In this document: positions 41,561 through 51,543 of the stretch, one piece after another
How the letters are laid out: each line of letters begins with the position of its first letter
Numbering within the stretch: position 1 is the stretch's first letter
From: Porphyromonas cangingivalis
GTDB lineage: Bacteria > Bacteroidota > Bacteroidia > Bacteroidales > Porphyromonadaceae
DNA length: 64,000 nucleotides
Reading direction: 5' to 3'
Assembly (NCBI RefSeq): GCF_900638305.1
Contig: NZ_LR134506.1
Location: forward strand, 558,001-622,000
Program-made: the position numbers and the translations under genes
The notes under the pieces: generated by a model
What the model was told of the DNA's origin: nothing
What the model saw: the letters and a program-made list of their open reading frames with translations, nothing else
The model's database searches: none

Positions 41561-41653
41561 TTATTTTTTCTTTTTGTGTCTATTCTTTCTGAGTCTTTTT
41601 TTACGTTTGTGAGTAGACATTTTATGTCTTTTTCTTTTTTTTCCGCTTGGCAT
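41561..41653 (-). CDS. AURKAIP1/COX24-domain small ribosomal peptide
   Basis: A 30-residue, extremely basic peptide opening MPSGKKRKRHKMSTHKRKK and ending in a Lys run. It matches the short AURKAIP1/COX24-domain protein of Bacteroidetes, related to the small-subunit peptide bS22 of mycobacteria. It should bind 16S rRNA in the 30S subunit. It lies 38 nt after HU and upstream of rng on the same strand. Confidence 0.85.
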   Translation of the reverse strand: MPSGKKRKRHKMSTHKRKKRLRKNRHKKKK

Positions 41654-41691
41654 AGCTTTAATTTATTTAGTTTGACTTTTAGTTATTTCTC

Positions 41692-41964
41692 TTATTTCTT
41701 GTCCAATGTGAACGCCTTAGATGGCTTGAATGCAGGGATCTTGCGCTCTGGAATCTGTATCGTTAAGTTCTTTGAAATATTACGTGCTGTCTTAGGAGCT
41801 CTTGTCTTTACGATAAAGCTACCGAAGCCACGGAGATAGACATTTTCCTCTGCCACGAGTGAGTCTCTCACAACATCCATAAACACTTCGACAGTCTCTA
41901 GGACAAGACGCTTTTCCAAACCAGTACGTTTGCTAATTTCGTTGACAACTTCCGCTTTAGTCAT
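41692..41964 (-). CDS. HU-family DNA-binding protein
   Basis: Starting at ATG 41964 the product has the usual 90 residues: TKAEVVNEISKRTGLEKRLV, then VYLRGFGSFIVKTRAPKTARN with the HU signature and the IPAFKPSKAF end. It bends and compacts DNA as a dimer. An in-frame ATG 30 codons upstream would add a non-homologous segment and is rejected. A -7 box (42154-42147) lies about 180 nt upstream. Confidence 0.93.
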   Translation of the reverse strand: MTKAEVVNEISKRTGLEKRLVLETVEVFMDVVRDSLVAEENVYLRGFGSFIVKTRAPKTARNISKNLTIQIPERKIPAFKPSKAFTLDKK

Positions 41965-42146
41965 AACTTGTTTCTTTATTTGTACAATTAATATGTTATA
42001 TGCTTTTATCTCTGCTTTCTCATAGGGTGCACTTATGGATCGATCGGTGATCATCGATCACTTATAAGGTCTTCCCTACTTGGTTGTCTTGAGGTTGTCT
42101 GTGAGTCTTCTCTAAGACTATCGATCTGTCACACCGCAAGGTTTTG

Positions 42147-42154
42147 CAAAGATA
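42147..42154 (-). promoter_or_regulatory. -7 box for HU
   Basis: Minus strand TATCTTTG (42154-42147) matches the consensus exactly; the -33 element is unclear. The leader to HU would be about 175 nt. Confidence 0.5.
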
Positions 42155-42316
42155 AACCTTTTTATTCGGTTTTCTTATAGTTGATCTCGTTTTTTTTCGT
42201 CTAATCACTTATGTTTCTATCATTTGTATGAAGTGAAGAGTGTGACTTTTTGACGAATTGTGAAGTCTCTCTTGAAAGTCTTCAAAAAACTATCATTGCT
42301 ATCCTAAAAGAAAAAA

Positions 42317-42349
42317 GACTCGATGTCGCTGAATAGCAGACATCAAGTC
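42317..42349 (-). terminator. Terminator of tRNA-Arg
   Basis: GACTCGATGTCGC (42317-42329) pairs with GCAGACATCAAGTC (42336-42349) with small mismatches; on the minus strand it is followed by TTTTTTCTTTT. Confidence 0.75.
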
Positions 42350-42360
42350 CTTTTGGTTTG

Positions 42361-42434
42361 TGATCAGGCTGGGATTCGAACCCAGGACCCACAGCTTAGA
42401 AGGCTGTTGCTCTATCCAGCTGAGCTACCCGACC
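42361..42434 (-). tRNA. tRNA-Arg (anticodon UCU)
   Basis: On the minus strand GGTCGGG pairs with CCTGATC (two G-T), the D arm is GCTC/GAGC, the anticodon stem ACAGC/GCTGT encloses CTTCTAA (anticodon TCT) and the T arm is CTGGG TTCGAAT CCCAG. A -7 box TATCTTTG lies at 42455-42448, about 14 nt before the 5' end. Confidence 0.95.
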
Positions 42435-42447
42435 ATCAATTACGGTG

Positions 42448-42455
42448 CAAAGATA
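42448..42455 (-). promoter_or_regulatory. -7 box for tRNA-Arg
   Basis: TATCTTTG on the minus strand places initiation close to the mature 5' end at 42434. Confidence 0.6.
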
Positions 42456-42583
42456 GAAATAAATCTCAAAATACGAAAGAGAATATGGGCTTTTCTTGCC
42501 CAAATGACTGCTTTCGTTGGAGCTCCTATGTCTAAGTATTGATAGATGAATAGGATGAGGGAACCTTCGATCCTTAACGTAAA

Positions 42584-42620
42584 AACCTCCCGAGATGTCT
42601 TGGAGGCGTCTCGGGAGGTT
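42584..42620 (-). terminator. Terminator of rpsP
   Basis: AACCTCCCGAGA (42584-42595) and TCTCGGGAGGTT (42609-42620) form a perfect 12-bp stem; on the minus strand TTTTTACG follows, and on the plus strand TTCTTATTTG. Confidence 0.85.
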
Positions 42621-42645
42621 TTCTTATTTGTTATTGCTGTTAAGG

Positions 42646-43218
42646 TTACGCTTCGGCTTCTGCAGGTGCTTCTTCTGTAGCTTCCTCTGCTGCGGGTGCT
42701 TCAGCAGCCTCTGCCTCTGCTCTTGCCGCTGCTTCTGCTTCAGCCTTAGCCTTTGCTTCTTCTGCACGCTTTTCAGCGAGAGCTTCGGCCTTAGCCTTAT
42801 TTACTTCCTTTTCAGCTTCGAGACGCTTCTTGTCTTCGGCCTTCTTAGCTTCGATAGCCTTGTCCTTGATAGAAGCAAGACCTTCTTTTTTGTCCTTGAG
42901 CCATGCTTCGAACTTGGCTTTTGCTGTTGCCTCATCAAATGCACCCTTACGGACACCACCTTGGAGGTGCTTCATGAGTAGTACCCCTTCTTTTGAAAGG
43001 ATGCTACGCACAGTGTCTGATGGTTGTGCACCGACATTGATCCAATACAAAGCTCTATCGAAGTCCAAATCTATTGTAGCAGGATTAGTATTCGGATTAT
43101 AAGAACCTAATCTTTCAATAAATTTTCCATCACGTGGAGCCCTGCTGTCTGCGACTACGATCTTATAGAATGGGTAGTTCTTACGACCGTGTCTTTGCAA
43201 TCTAATTCTTGTTGCCAT
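42646..43218 (-). CDS. rpsP: 30S ribosomal protein S16 with long Ala/Glu tail
   Basis: The first ~85 residues are typical S16 ([45 protein letters not shown]), a 30S assembly protein. The remaining ~105 residues are Lys/Glu/Ala-rich and end in an Ala/Glu run, a known extension in Bacteroidetes S16 proteins. A promoter (43331-43302) and a strong terminator bound it as a single-gene unit. Confidence 0.95.
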   Translation of the reverse strand: MATRIRLQRHGRKNYPFYKIVVADSRAPRDGKFIERLGSYNPNTNPATIDLDFDRALYWINVGAQPSDTVRSILSKEGVLLMKHLQGGVRKGAFDEATAKAKFEAWLKDKKEGLASIKDKAIEAKKAEDKKRLEAEKEVNKAKAEALAEKRAEEAKAKAEAEAAARAEAEAAEAPAAEEATEEAPAEAEA

Positions 43219-43301
43219 TAAATTGGTTGTTTAGCTGTTTATAAAACTTTGTATGCCATACCCACTCGGGAGATACATCCCTTTTTGGGTATTTTCGGGT
43301 G

Positions 43302-43331
43302 CAAAGGTATTGATAATCTTTCAAATATCAA
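43302..43331 (-). promoter_or_regulatory. Promoter of rpsP
   Basis: Minus strand TTG (43331-43329), 19 bp, TACCTTTG (43309-43302). Predicted leader is about 75 nt. Confidence 0.6.
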
Positions 43332-43345
43332 TATCTCTACTGATC

Positions 43346-45202
43346 TTATTTTCTTTTTTGTTGCTTTTGAAGTTCCATTTGCTGCTTTTGCATCTCCTCA
43401 AGGCGTTGCATAAACTTGGATTTCTTCATTGGCTTCTTTTTGTTTTCCTCCATCTGAGCGAGGAGCTTCTTCTCATTGATTGCGAGTCTGAATACTCCGG
43501 TCTGAGCGATAGAGATAAGCATCGAAAGGAGATAGTAGTAGCTGAGCCCCGATGCATTTTGGTTAAGGAAAACAAAGAGCATGATAGACATCATATAAGG
43601 CATGAGCTTCATAGCTTGCATGCCCGGAGCATCGGGTTGGTTTGCCTGACTGATCTTCATATAGATCACCTGAGTGATGGTCATGAGGAGACAGAAGAGA
43701 CTGATGTGACTACCGATGAATGGGATCTCGAAGGGGAGATGGATGATGTCGTCGTAAGTCGAAAGGTCACTAGCCCATAGGAAGCTCTCACCACGGAGGT
43801 TGATGCTCGTAGGGAAGTATTGATACATCGCGATGAGGAACGGCATTTGGAGAAGCATTGGCAGGCAGCCACCGAGAGAACTTGCTCCTGCACGTTTGTA
43901 GAGCTCCATAGTCGCTCGCTGACGTTGCATCATATTGTCATCACCCGGATACTTTTTGTTGATTTCCTCTACCTGTGGCCGAAGGACTCTCATCTTTGCT
44001 TGTGCGATGAAAGACTTGTAGGTGAAAGGACTGAGGAGAAGCTTGATGAATAGTGTAAGCAGGAAGATGATGAGACCATAGTTACTGAACATTGTCTCCA
44101 GGAAGTTGAAGACAGGTATGACAAGCCAGATGTTGATAAACCTGAACCAGTCTCCCATGTCTACGATCTTTGCAAACTGAGTATCCCTTCCCATATCAGC
44201 ATCGATAGACTTTAGGAGGGAGTAGTCATTCGGTCCCAAGTACATTGTGAGCATGGGTTGCGCCTCGCCGGTCTTGCCCAAAGGCAACACAAACTTTGAC
44301 TCCAACATCTTTAGGTGGTTCTCATCTGAGTTGAGTTTGCTGTTGAGTGACACGCTCTCCAGGCCGAGATCACTGTACACAATGGTGGAGAAGAACATAT
44401 CTCTGAATGCGATCCACTTCACCGATCCACTGATATCCTCCTTGACATCCTTCCCGGTATTTAGTTTTTCGACGTCTCCACTACTATGTTCGTAAGCAAG
44501 TCCTGAGTAGTTGCTTTCTGTCTTACGACTCTTCTCATTTTGGTAAATAGGGAGTTTGATTTGGCCATCAAGGTAGAAGGCATTAGAAGCTATCACTTGT
44601 TCGAAGCCCTTGTTCTCGACCTGAACATTCACTCTATAACGATCCGTCAGGCGGTAGACAAAAGCCAATTCTCTGCCATTCTCGGTGATTAGACTCATGC
44701 GTATGGTCTTATCATCGACCCTCCGAGGGGAGAAGAACAAGTCCTTGGTGTTTATTATTCGGTTTGTATTGGTGATGAACGTGTAGTTGAACTCGGCTTC
44801 ACCCTCGCGGATGAGCCTCACATTTTCTCCTCTATAGTCCTTGTACTTCTTTAATTCAGAAGAGACGATCATCCCACCTTTGGTCGATAGGGATATTGAG
44901 ATCGAATCATTCTCGAGTGTGAGTGTCTCCTCTGTCCCTGAGGTCGCTTGTGCAAGGTCGCCAAATACACGCATACGTTCGGCGATAAGAGCAGAGTCAC
45001 TCATCTCTGTGAGGGGTAGGGTAGTTGGTGCCGTTTCAGCTATAAGGGTAGCCTCAGCTTCTTTCTTCTGTTGTACTGCGGCAATAGAATCGTTGTAACG
45101 CTGCTGCTCCGCCAACTGCTCTTCGGATGGACGTCCCAACCATGTGAAGAGCACAAGTACCGCTCCCATGAGGACAAATCCAATGATCGTGTTTCTATCC
45201 AT
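43346..45202 (-). CDS. yidC: Membrane protein insertase YidC
   Basis: The 618-residue Gram-negative type YidC has an N-terminal membrane span (TIIGFVLMGAVLVLFTWLG), a large periplasmic beta-sandwich (about 60-340) and a C-terminal insertase with five spans: IIFLLTLFIKLLLSPFTY with the conserved Arg/Lys region after it, the LGGCLPMLLQMPFLIAMY hairpin and later spans. It inserts inner-membrane proteins alone or with Sec. It ends in a Lys/Gln-rich cytoplasmic tail that can touch the ribosome. It is downstream of pyrG with a 70-nt gap. Confidence 0.96.
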   Translation of the reverse strand: MDRNTIIGFVLMGAVLVLFTWLGRPSEEQLAEQQRYNDSIAAVQQKKEAEATLIAETAPTTLPLTEMSDSALIAERMRVFGDLAQATSGTEETLTLENDSISISLSTKGGMIVSSELKKYKDYRGENVRLIREGEAEFNYTFITNTNRIINTKDLFFSPRRVDDKTIRMSLITENGRELAFVYRLTDRYRVNVQVENKGFEQVIASNAFYLDGQIKLPIYQNEKSRKTESNYSGLAYEHSSGDVEKLNTGKDVKEDISGSVKWIAFRDMFFSTIVYSDLGLESVSLNSKLNSDENHLKMLESKFVLPLGKTGEAQPMLTMYLGPNDYSLLKSIDADMGRDTQFAKIVDMGDWFRFINIWLVIPVFNFLETMFSNYGLIIFLLTLFIKLLLSPFTYKSFIAQAKMRVLRPQVEEINKKYPGDDNMMQRQRATMELYKRAGASSLGGCLPMLLQMPFLIAMYQYFPTSINLRGESFLWASDLSTYDDIIHLPFEIPFIGSHISLFCLLMTITQVIYMKISQANQPDAPGMQAMKLMPYMMSIMLFVFLNQNASGLSYYYLLSMLISIAQTGVFRLAINEKKLLAQMEENKKKPMKKSKFMQRLEEMQKQQMELQKQQKRK

Positions 45203-45272
45203 TCGTTGTCTTAAAGTAAATTCTTCGTTATGTGTAAAGTTTTGATTTTCTCTATGATGTTTTTAATGTCTC

Positions 45273-47021
<1,749 letters not shown>

Positions 47022-47120
47022 TCAAAAGAACGGGCAATCACATATAACTGAACAAGAAAATGCTCCTACCTAAGCTCCCTTTTACACGTTGTATGAAGAC
47101 TACATTATGAATACTATAGG

Positions 47121-47702
47121 TTATCGCAGTCGATAGTTGAATCCAATCGAGAGGCTGATGAGGTCAGGATATCCGGGTACGAATGTGCAAGCGAGATCCC
47201 ACCTGTCAGTGATTTTGTAACGATAGTCAAAATCACCTGCATACCAAATAAATAGATGTTGAAAGATGGCATCTTGTCCTCCTTTGAAATATCCGGGGTC
47301 TTTGTATTCCGGTATTTTTAGCCAGTTTTTGCGAAAGATGAGGGTTGGTCCCAAGCCCCCATACAAGGAATGTCGACCGAGGGTAAAGATGCGTGCTCGG
47401 AGTCCCAAGTGTACGAATCCTCCTAACTGTGCCGCACAGTCTGAGTACAAGGCTATAGCCGTCTTAGTAAGAATAAAATCCTTGTATATGGGAAGTTCAT
47501 AGGAGAGGATACCACCAAGATTTTGAACAAAATAGGCCTCCTTATCCAGACGTAGAGGCATGATCGAGGCATTCTCAGCCTCTCCATGTGGATGTATGCT
47601 GAGACCAAAGAATCTCAGACCGATGCTTTCTTGAGCTTTGGCCGAGGTGAAAAGCGATAGAATTATTATGAGGATGCAGTACTTGAAAAGCCTTGATTTC
47701 AT
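47121..47702 (-). CDS. Predicted outer membrane beta-barrel protein
   Basis: The 193-residue product has a signal peptide (KYCILIIILSLFTSAKA, probable cut before QE) and alternating amphipathic strands ending in LISLSIGFNYRLR, a C-terminal pattern typical of outer-membrane barrels. It is similar in size and style to the protein at 37403 but not evidently homologous. Function unknown. A -7 box (47807-47800) lies about 100 nt upstream. Confidence 0.65.
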   Translation of the reverse strand: MKSRLFKYCILIIILSLFTSAKAQESIGLRFFGLSIHPHGEAENASIMPLRLDKEAYFVQNLGGILSYELPIYKDFILTKTAIALYSDCAAQLGGFVHLGLRARIFTLGRHSLYGGLGPTLIFRKNWLKIPEYKDPGYFKGGQDAIFQHLFIWYAGDFDYRYKITDRWDLACTFVPGYPDLISLSIGFNYRLR

Positions 47703-47799
47703 ACAGAGATGATTAGCTGTTTGATTCTTAAAAAGTTTGGCGGTAAGTCTAAATCGATCCGATACGTGCTCAGGCCTTTTGTGGTGACTTACGATAAGT

Positions 47800-47807
47800 C
47801 AAAGTTA
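47800..47807 (-). promoter_or_regulatory. -7 box for the outer-membrane-like gene
   Basis: Minus strand TAACTTTG (47807-47800); no clear -33. Confidence 0.5.
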
Positions 47808-47848
47808 TGACAATACTTAATTGGGAATACATGAGAGACCGAAAAAAA

Positions 47849-47925
47849 GTTGTAGGAGGAGATAAATCAAGTCGTAAGACTTAACGATGAAAGTCGTAAG
47901 ATTCGTTGTATCGAGTCGTAGGACT
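47849..47925. repeat. Four repeats with 22-bp period upstream of the sphingolipid gene
   Basis: GT(C/T)GTA(A/G)GA begins at 47849 (GTTGTAGGA), 47871, 47893 (both GTCGTAAGA) and 47915 (GTCGTAGGA), exactly 22 bp apart. Copies 2 and 4 sit in small inverted repeats (AAGTC-GTAA-GACTT, AGTC-GTAG-GACT). The array lies between two divergent promoters. Confidence 0.75.
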
Positions 47926-48032
47926 TTATTTACACCATTTATCTCCCTCATAACCAGGCCTGCTTTTGGATGGGTACTTTCGTCACATCAAGTTATGTCT
48001 ATTTGACTCTCTTCTCGCACAAATATGATGTG

Positions 48033-48063
48033 ATTGTGCTTTGAGTGTTTTTTCCTAACTTTG
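48033..48063 (+). promoter_or_regulatory. Promoter of the serine palmitoyltransferase gene
   Basis: ATTG (48033-48036), 19 bp, TAACTTTG (48056-48063). The leader to the ATG at 48113 is about 43 nt. Confidence 0.65.
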
Positions 48064-48112
48064 TCGCTTGAATACAAAGAACCTCACAAACGAATAATAT
48101 ATAAAATACCCT

Positions 48113-49297
48113 ATGGGAATACTACAAGAGAGACTCGCGAAGTTCAATACACCCAAAGAGTACATGGAGCGTGGGCTGTATCCCTATTTTCGTGAAATAG
48201 AAGGGAAACAGGGCACTGAAGTAGACATGGGAGGAAAGAAAGTCCTGATGTTTGGCTCCAATGCTTACACCGGGCTTACCGGCGACAACAGAGTGATAGA
48301 GGCAGGTGTCGAGGCTTTGCGGAAGTATGGTTCGGGCTGTGCCGGATCAAGATTTCTGAATGGTACGCTTGACCTTCACGTGCAGCTGGAAAAAGAACTT
48401 GCCGAATTTGTCGAAAAGGACGAAGCTTTGTGTTTCCCGACCGGGTTTACCGTCAATTCGGGTGTGATCCCTTGCTTGATTGGTCGTAATGACTATATCA
48501 TCTGTGACGATAGAGACCATGCTTCTATTGTAGATGGGCGCAGATTGTCGTTTTCACAGCAGTTGAAATACAAGCATAACGACATGGAGGATCTCGAAAA
48601 GCAGCTCCAAAAGTGTGATCCCAATGCCGTCAAACTCATTATTATAGATAGCGTCTTCTCGATGGAAGGAGATCTTGCAAATCTCCCTGAGATCGTCAGA
48701 TTGAAAAAGAAGTACGATGCTACTCTCTTGGTAGATGAGGCTCATGGTATAGGAGTCTTTGGGAAGCAGGGCAAGGGGGTCTGTCACCATTTCGGGCTTA
48801 CCGAAGAAGTGGATCTCATTATGGGGACATTCAGTAAATCTCTTGCTTCGATCGGAGGATTTATTGCCGGTGACAGTACGCTGATTAACTGGATACGTCA
48901 CAACGCCCGCACATATATCTTCAGTGCTTCGATCACTCCTGCAGCTACAGCAGCAGCATTGGAAGCTCTACGTATCATAAGGACGGAGCCTGAGAGACTT
49001 GATCACCTTTGGGATGTGACTCGTTATGCACTCAAGAGGTTTAGAGAAGAGGGCTTCGAGATCGGACCTACAGAGTCGCCTATCATCCCTCTATATGTAA
49101 GGGATATGGAGAAGACTTTCATCGTGACGAAGTTAGCATTCGATGCCGGGGTATTCATCAATCCCGTGATACCGCCCGCCTGTGCTCCCCAAGATACATT
49201 GGTGCGTGTCGCTCTGATGGCGACTCATACCAAGGAGCAGGTCGATGAGGCTGTTATGCGCCTGAAGAAGTGTTTCCAAGAGTTGGATATTCTGTAA
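48113..49297 (+). CDS. spt: Serine palmitoyltransferase-type PLP aminoacyl transferase
   Basis: The 394-residue alpha-oxoamine synthase joins an amino acid to an acyl-CoA. The N-terminus (LQERLAKFNTPKEYMERG then YPYFREIEG) and FGSNAYTGLTGD are as in Bacteroidetes serine palmitoyltransferases, which start sphingolipid synthesis; glycine C-acetyltransferase (kbl) usually has NNYLGL here. PLP-binding Lys242 lies in TFSKSLASIGG and DEAHGIGVFG supplies the cofactor Asp. It should act in the cytoplasm on serine and a long-chain acyl-CoA. Confusion with kbl or bioF cannot be fully excluded. Confidence 0.85.
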   Translation: MGILQERLAKFNTPKEYMERGLYPYFREIEGKQGTEVDMGGKKVLMFGSNAYTGLTGDNRVIEAGVEALRKYGSGCAGSRFLNGTLDLHVQLEKELAEFVEKDEALCFPTGFTVNSGVIPCLIGRNDYIICDDRDHASIVDGRRLSFSQQLKYKHNDMEDLEKQLQKCDPNAVKLIIIDSVFSMEGDLANLPEIVRLKKKYDATLLVDEAHGIGVFGKQGKGVCHHFGLTEEVDLIMGTFSKSLASIGGFIAGDSTLINWIRHNARTYIFSASITPAATAAALEALRIIRTEPERLDHLWDVTRYALKRFREEGFEIGPTESPIIPLYVRDMEKTFIVTKLAFDAGVFINPVIPPACAPQDTLVRVALMATHTKEQVDEAVMRLKKCFQELDIL

Positions 49298-49351
49298 GCT
49301 ACCTTTTCTGTTTTTTATACGGTCGATGGGATGACTTGTATGTCATCATTG

Positions 49352-49382
49352 TTGGCTGATCGCGAGAATAGATGTAACTTTG
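49352..49382 (+). promoter_or_regulatory. Promoter of the mltF-like gene
   Basis: TTG (49352-49354) and TAACTTTG (49375-49382), about 20 bp apart. Leader about 20 nt. Confidence 0.6.
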
Positions 49383-49407
49383 TGGAGATTACAAGTTACT
49401 TCGATAT

Positions 49408-50820
49408 ATGAAGACAGTCGAAAGTCTATTCATAACAGGCTTGTTGTTATGCACAAGCCTGATGAGTGTTTCCTCATGTGTCAATGGTAGTACAGATGAG
49501 GCAGATCGAAGTTTTAGGACCTGGGAAGACATTAAAAATAGTGATACTTTGCGGATAGGGACGACAACGTCCCCATCCGCATTTTTTATATATCGTGGCA
49601 AGGAAATGGGTGCTGAGTACTTCAAGATCCGTGACTTTGCAGCAGATAAGGGCTTAACTCTGTCCATAAGACTGTCTCACTCCTTGGATACCCTCAAACA
49701 GTGGGTGAGGGATGACTCCATTGACATTTGCATCACTCCTATGGCGATGACAAGAAGCCACATGGAAGATTTTTTATTCTGCGGACCCACACTGAATACT
49801 TCATTGGTCTTGCTTCAGAGAAAAGGGGCTCAGAAGGTGGCTTCAGTCCTTGATCTTGCAGATAAAAAGATCCATGTCGTGAGGAACAGTGTCGAGGATT
49901 TTCGTCTTCGGCAGATAGAGGATGAAATAGGCCCGGATAAAGACTTCACCATAGAATATGTGGACACCCTCTCTGTCCCTGATCTTTTGACTTTGGTAGC
50001 GCAGGATAGTATCGACTACACTGTAGCCGATCGCCATATCGCCGGTATGTTTGCTCAGCATTACAAGGGGTTGGACGTCAAGACAAAGCTAAGTACGCCG
50101 ATACGCTATGGATGGGTGACTCACAAAGGAAACACCTCACTTGCTGATACTTTGGCGGCCTTTTTTGATAGCAAAAATTTGAGTAGAGAGGCTGAAAATA
50201 CGATGAATTTTGCTCTTTACTTTGGCGATCCGGTGGCTTACCCCAGATATACCAAGGTCGATATACCTGAGGGGGCAATATCTCCCTATGATGATCTCTT
50301 CATCAAAGAGAGCGAGAGGTTGGGGTGGCATTGGACTATATTGGCAGCGATTGCTTTTCAGGAATCCGGATTTCAGAGTGATATAGTGGGGTGGAGTACA
50401 GCTACCGGACTTATGGGTATCATGCCGGCAACAGGTCGGGCATTCGGAGCCACTGTGGAAGAACTCAAAGATCCCGCAGTATCTGTCCGTGTTTCTGTCG
50501 ACTGTCTTTTAGCCATAGCAAAAAGCTATCAGGATATCGAGGATGAGAATGAGAGGATAAAGTTCATCTTGGCTTCGTACAATGCAGGGCCTGCACACAT
50601 ACAGGATGCCCGCCGATTGGCGAAGAAGTATGGTGCTTCGCCGGATCTCTGGGATGACAATGTCAGAGAGTATGTGCTTCTGAAGAGCAATCCGAAGTAT
50701 TATAATGATCCTGTATGTAAGTACGGCTTCTTGAGAGGTAGAGAGACAGTGGCCTATGTCTCAAACATCATGGCTCGAAAGGATGTCTACAAGGCTATCA
50801 TGCACAACAAAGAGAAATAG
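49408..50820 (+). CDS. mltF: MltF-like membrane-bound lytic transglycosylase
   Basis: The 470-residue lipoprotein (lipobox LMSVSSC) has a periplasmic solute-binding domain (about 45-280; DTLRIGTTTSPSAFF, IDICITPMAMTRS) and a C-terminal SLT domain with catalytic Glu in AFQESGFQSD, GLMGIMPATGRAFG and ASYNAGPAHI. It cuts peptidoglycan glycan strands, forming 1,6-anhydro-muramic ends, and may be controlled by a ligand of the N-domain. It is followed 48 nt later by upp. Confidence 0.92.
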   Translation: MKTVESLFITGLLLCTSLMSVSSCVNGSTDEADRSFRTWEDIKNSDTLRIGTTTSPSAFFIYRGKEMGAEYFKIRDFAADKGLTLSIRLSHSLDTLKQWVRDDSIDICITPMAMTRSHMEDFLFCGPTLNTSLVLLQRKGAQKVASVLDLADKKIHVVRNSVEDFRLRQIEDEIGPDKDFTIEYVDTLSVPDLLTLVAQDSIDYTVADRHIAGMFAQHYKGLDVKTKLSTPIRYGWVTHKGNTSLADTLAAFFDSKNLSREAENTMNFALYFGDPVAYPRYTKVDIPEGAISPYDDLFIKESERLGWHWTILAAIAFQESGFQSDIVGWSTATGLMGIMPATGRAFGATVEELKDPAVSVRVSVDCLLAIAKSYQDIEDENERIKFILASYNAGPAHIQDARRLAKKYGASPDLWDDNVREYVLLKSNPKYYNDPVCKYGFLRGRETVAYVSNIMARKDVYKAIMHNKEK

Positions 50821-50867
50821 GAATAGAAAGAAATCAGACTTTAATACATCACACAAAATATTGTAAA

Positions 50868-51521
50868 ATGAAAGTTATAAATCTATCGGAGCAACATTCG
50901 TTGCTTAACAGATTCGTGTCCGAGCTCAGAAACGTGAACATCCAAAACGATCGGCTTAGATTTAGACGTAATATCGAAAGGCTTGGTGAAATCATGGCTT
51001 ATGAGATCAGTAAAACATTGTCTTACAAAGAGTATGATATCCAGACACCTCTTGGTATATCTCGTGAGTCTTTGGACGAAGATAAGGTCGTGATCGCCAC
51101 AATATTGAGAGCGGGTCTACCATTCCACCATGGATTTGGTAACTACTTCGATCGTGCTGAAAATGCATTTGTGTCAGCTTACCGTAAGTACAAGGATAGA
51201 TTGAACTTTGACATCCATATCGAATATATTGCCTCACCATCACTCAACGACAAGACCATCATACTCTCTGACCCGATGCTGGCAACTGGTGGATCTATGG
51301 AATTGGCATATAGAGCTTTGCTCACAAAGGGAGAACCTAAAAATGTCCACTTTGCTTCCATCATTGCAAGTCAGCCTGCAATCGACTACTTGCAACAGCA
51401 ACTTCCTGAAGACAGCACCCTTTGGGTGGCCGCGATAGATCCTGTGATCGATGATCACTCATATATCGTGCCGGGTCTTGGCGATGCCGGAGACCTCGCT
51501 TTCGGTGAGAAGCTGGACTAA
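50868..51521 (+). CDS. upp: Uracil phosphoribosyltransferase
   Basis: The 217-residue enzyme salvages uracil to UMP using PRPP. ATILRAGLPF, the PRPP loop SDPMLATGGSM and the C-terminal uracil site around IVPGLGDAGDLAFG are clear. It is the usual length. It may share a transcript with the mltF-like gene upstream (48 nt) and the U32 gene downstream (22 nt). Confidence 0.95.
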   Translation: MKVINLSEQHSLLNRFVSELRNVNIQNDRLRFRRNIERLGEIMAYEISKTLSYKEYDIQTPLGISRESLDEDKVVIATILRAGLPFHHGFGNYFDRAENAFVSAYRKYKDRLNFDIHIEYIASPSLNDKTIILSDPMLATGGSMELAYRALLTKGEPKNVHFASIIASQPAIDYLQQQLPEDSTLWVAAIDPVIDDHSYIVPGLGDAGDLAFGEKLD

Positions 51522-51543
51522 TCTTTTTCGGATCAATACCTGA

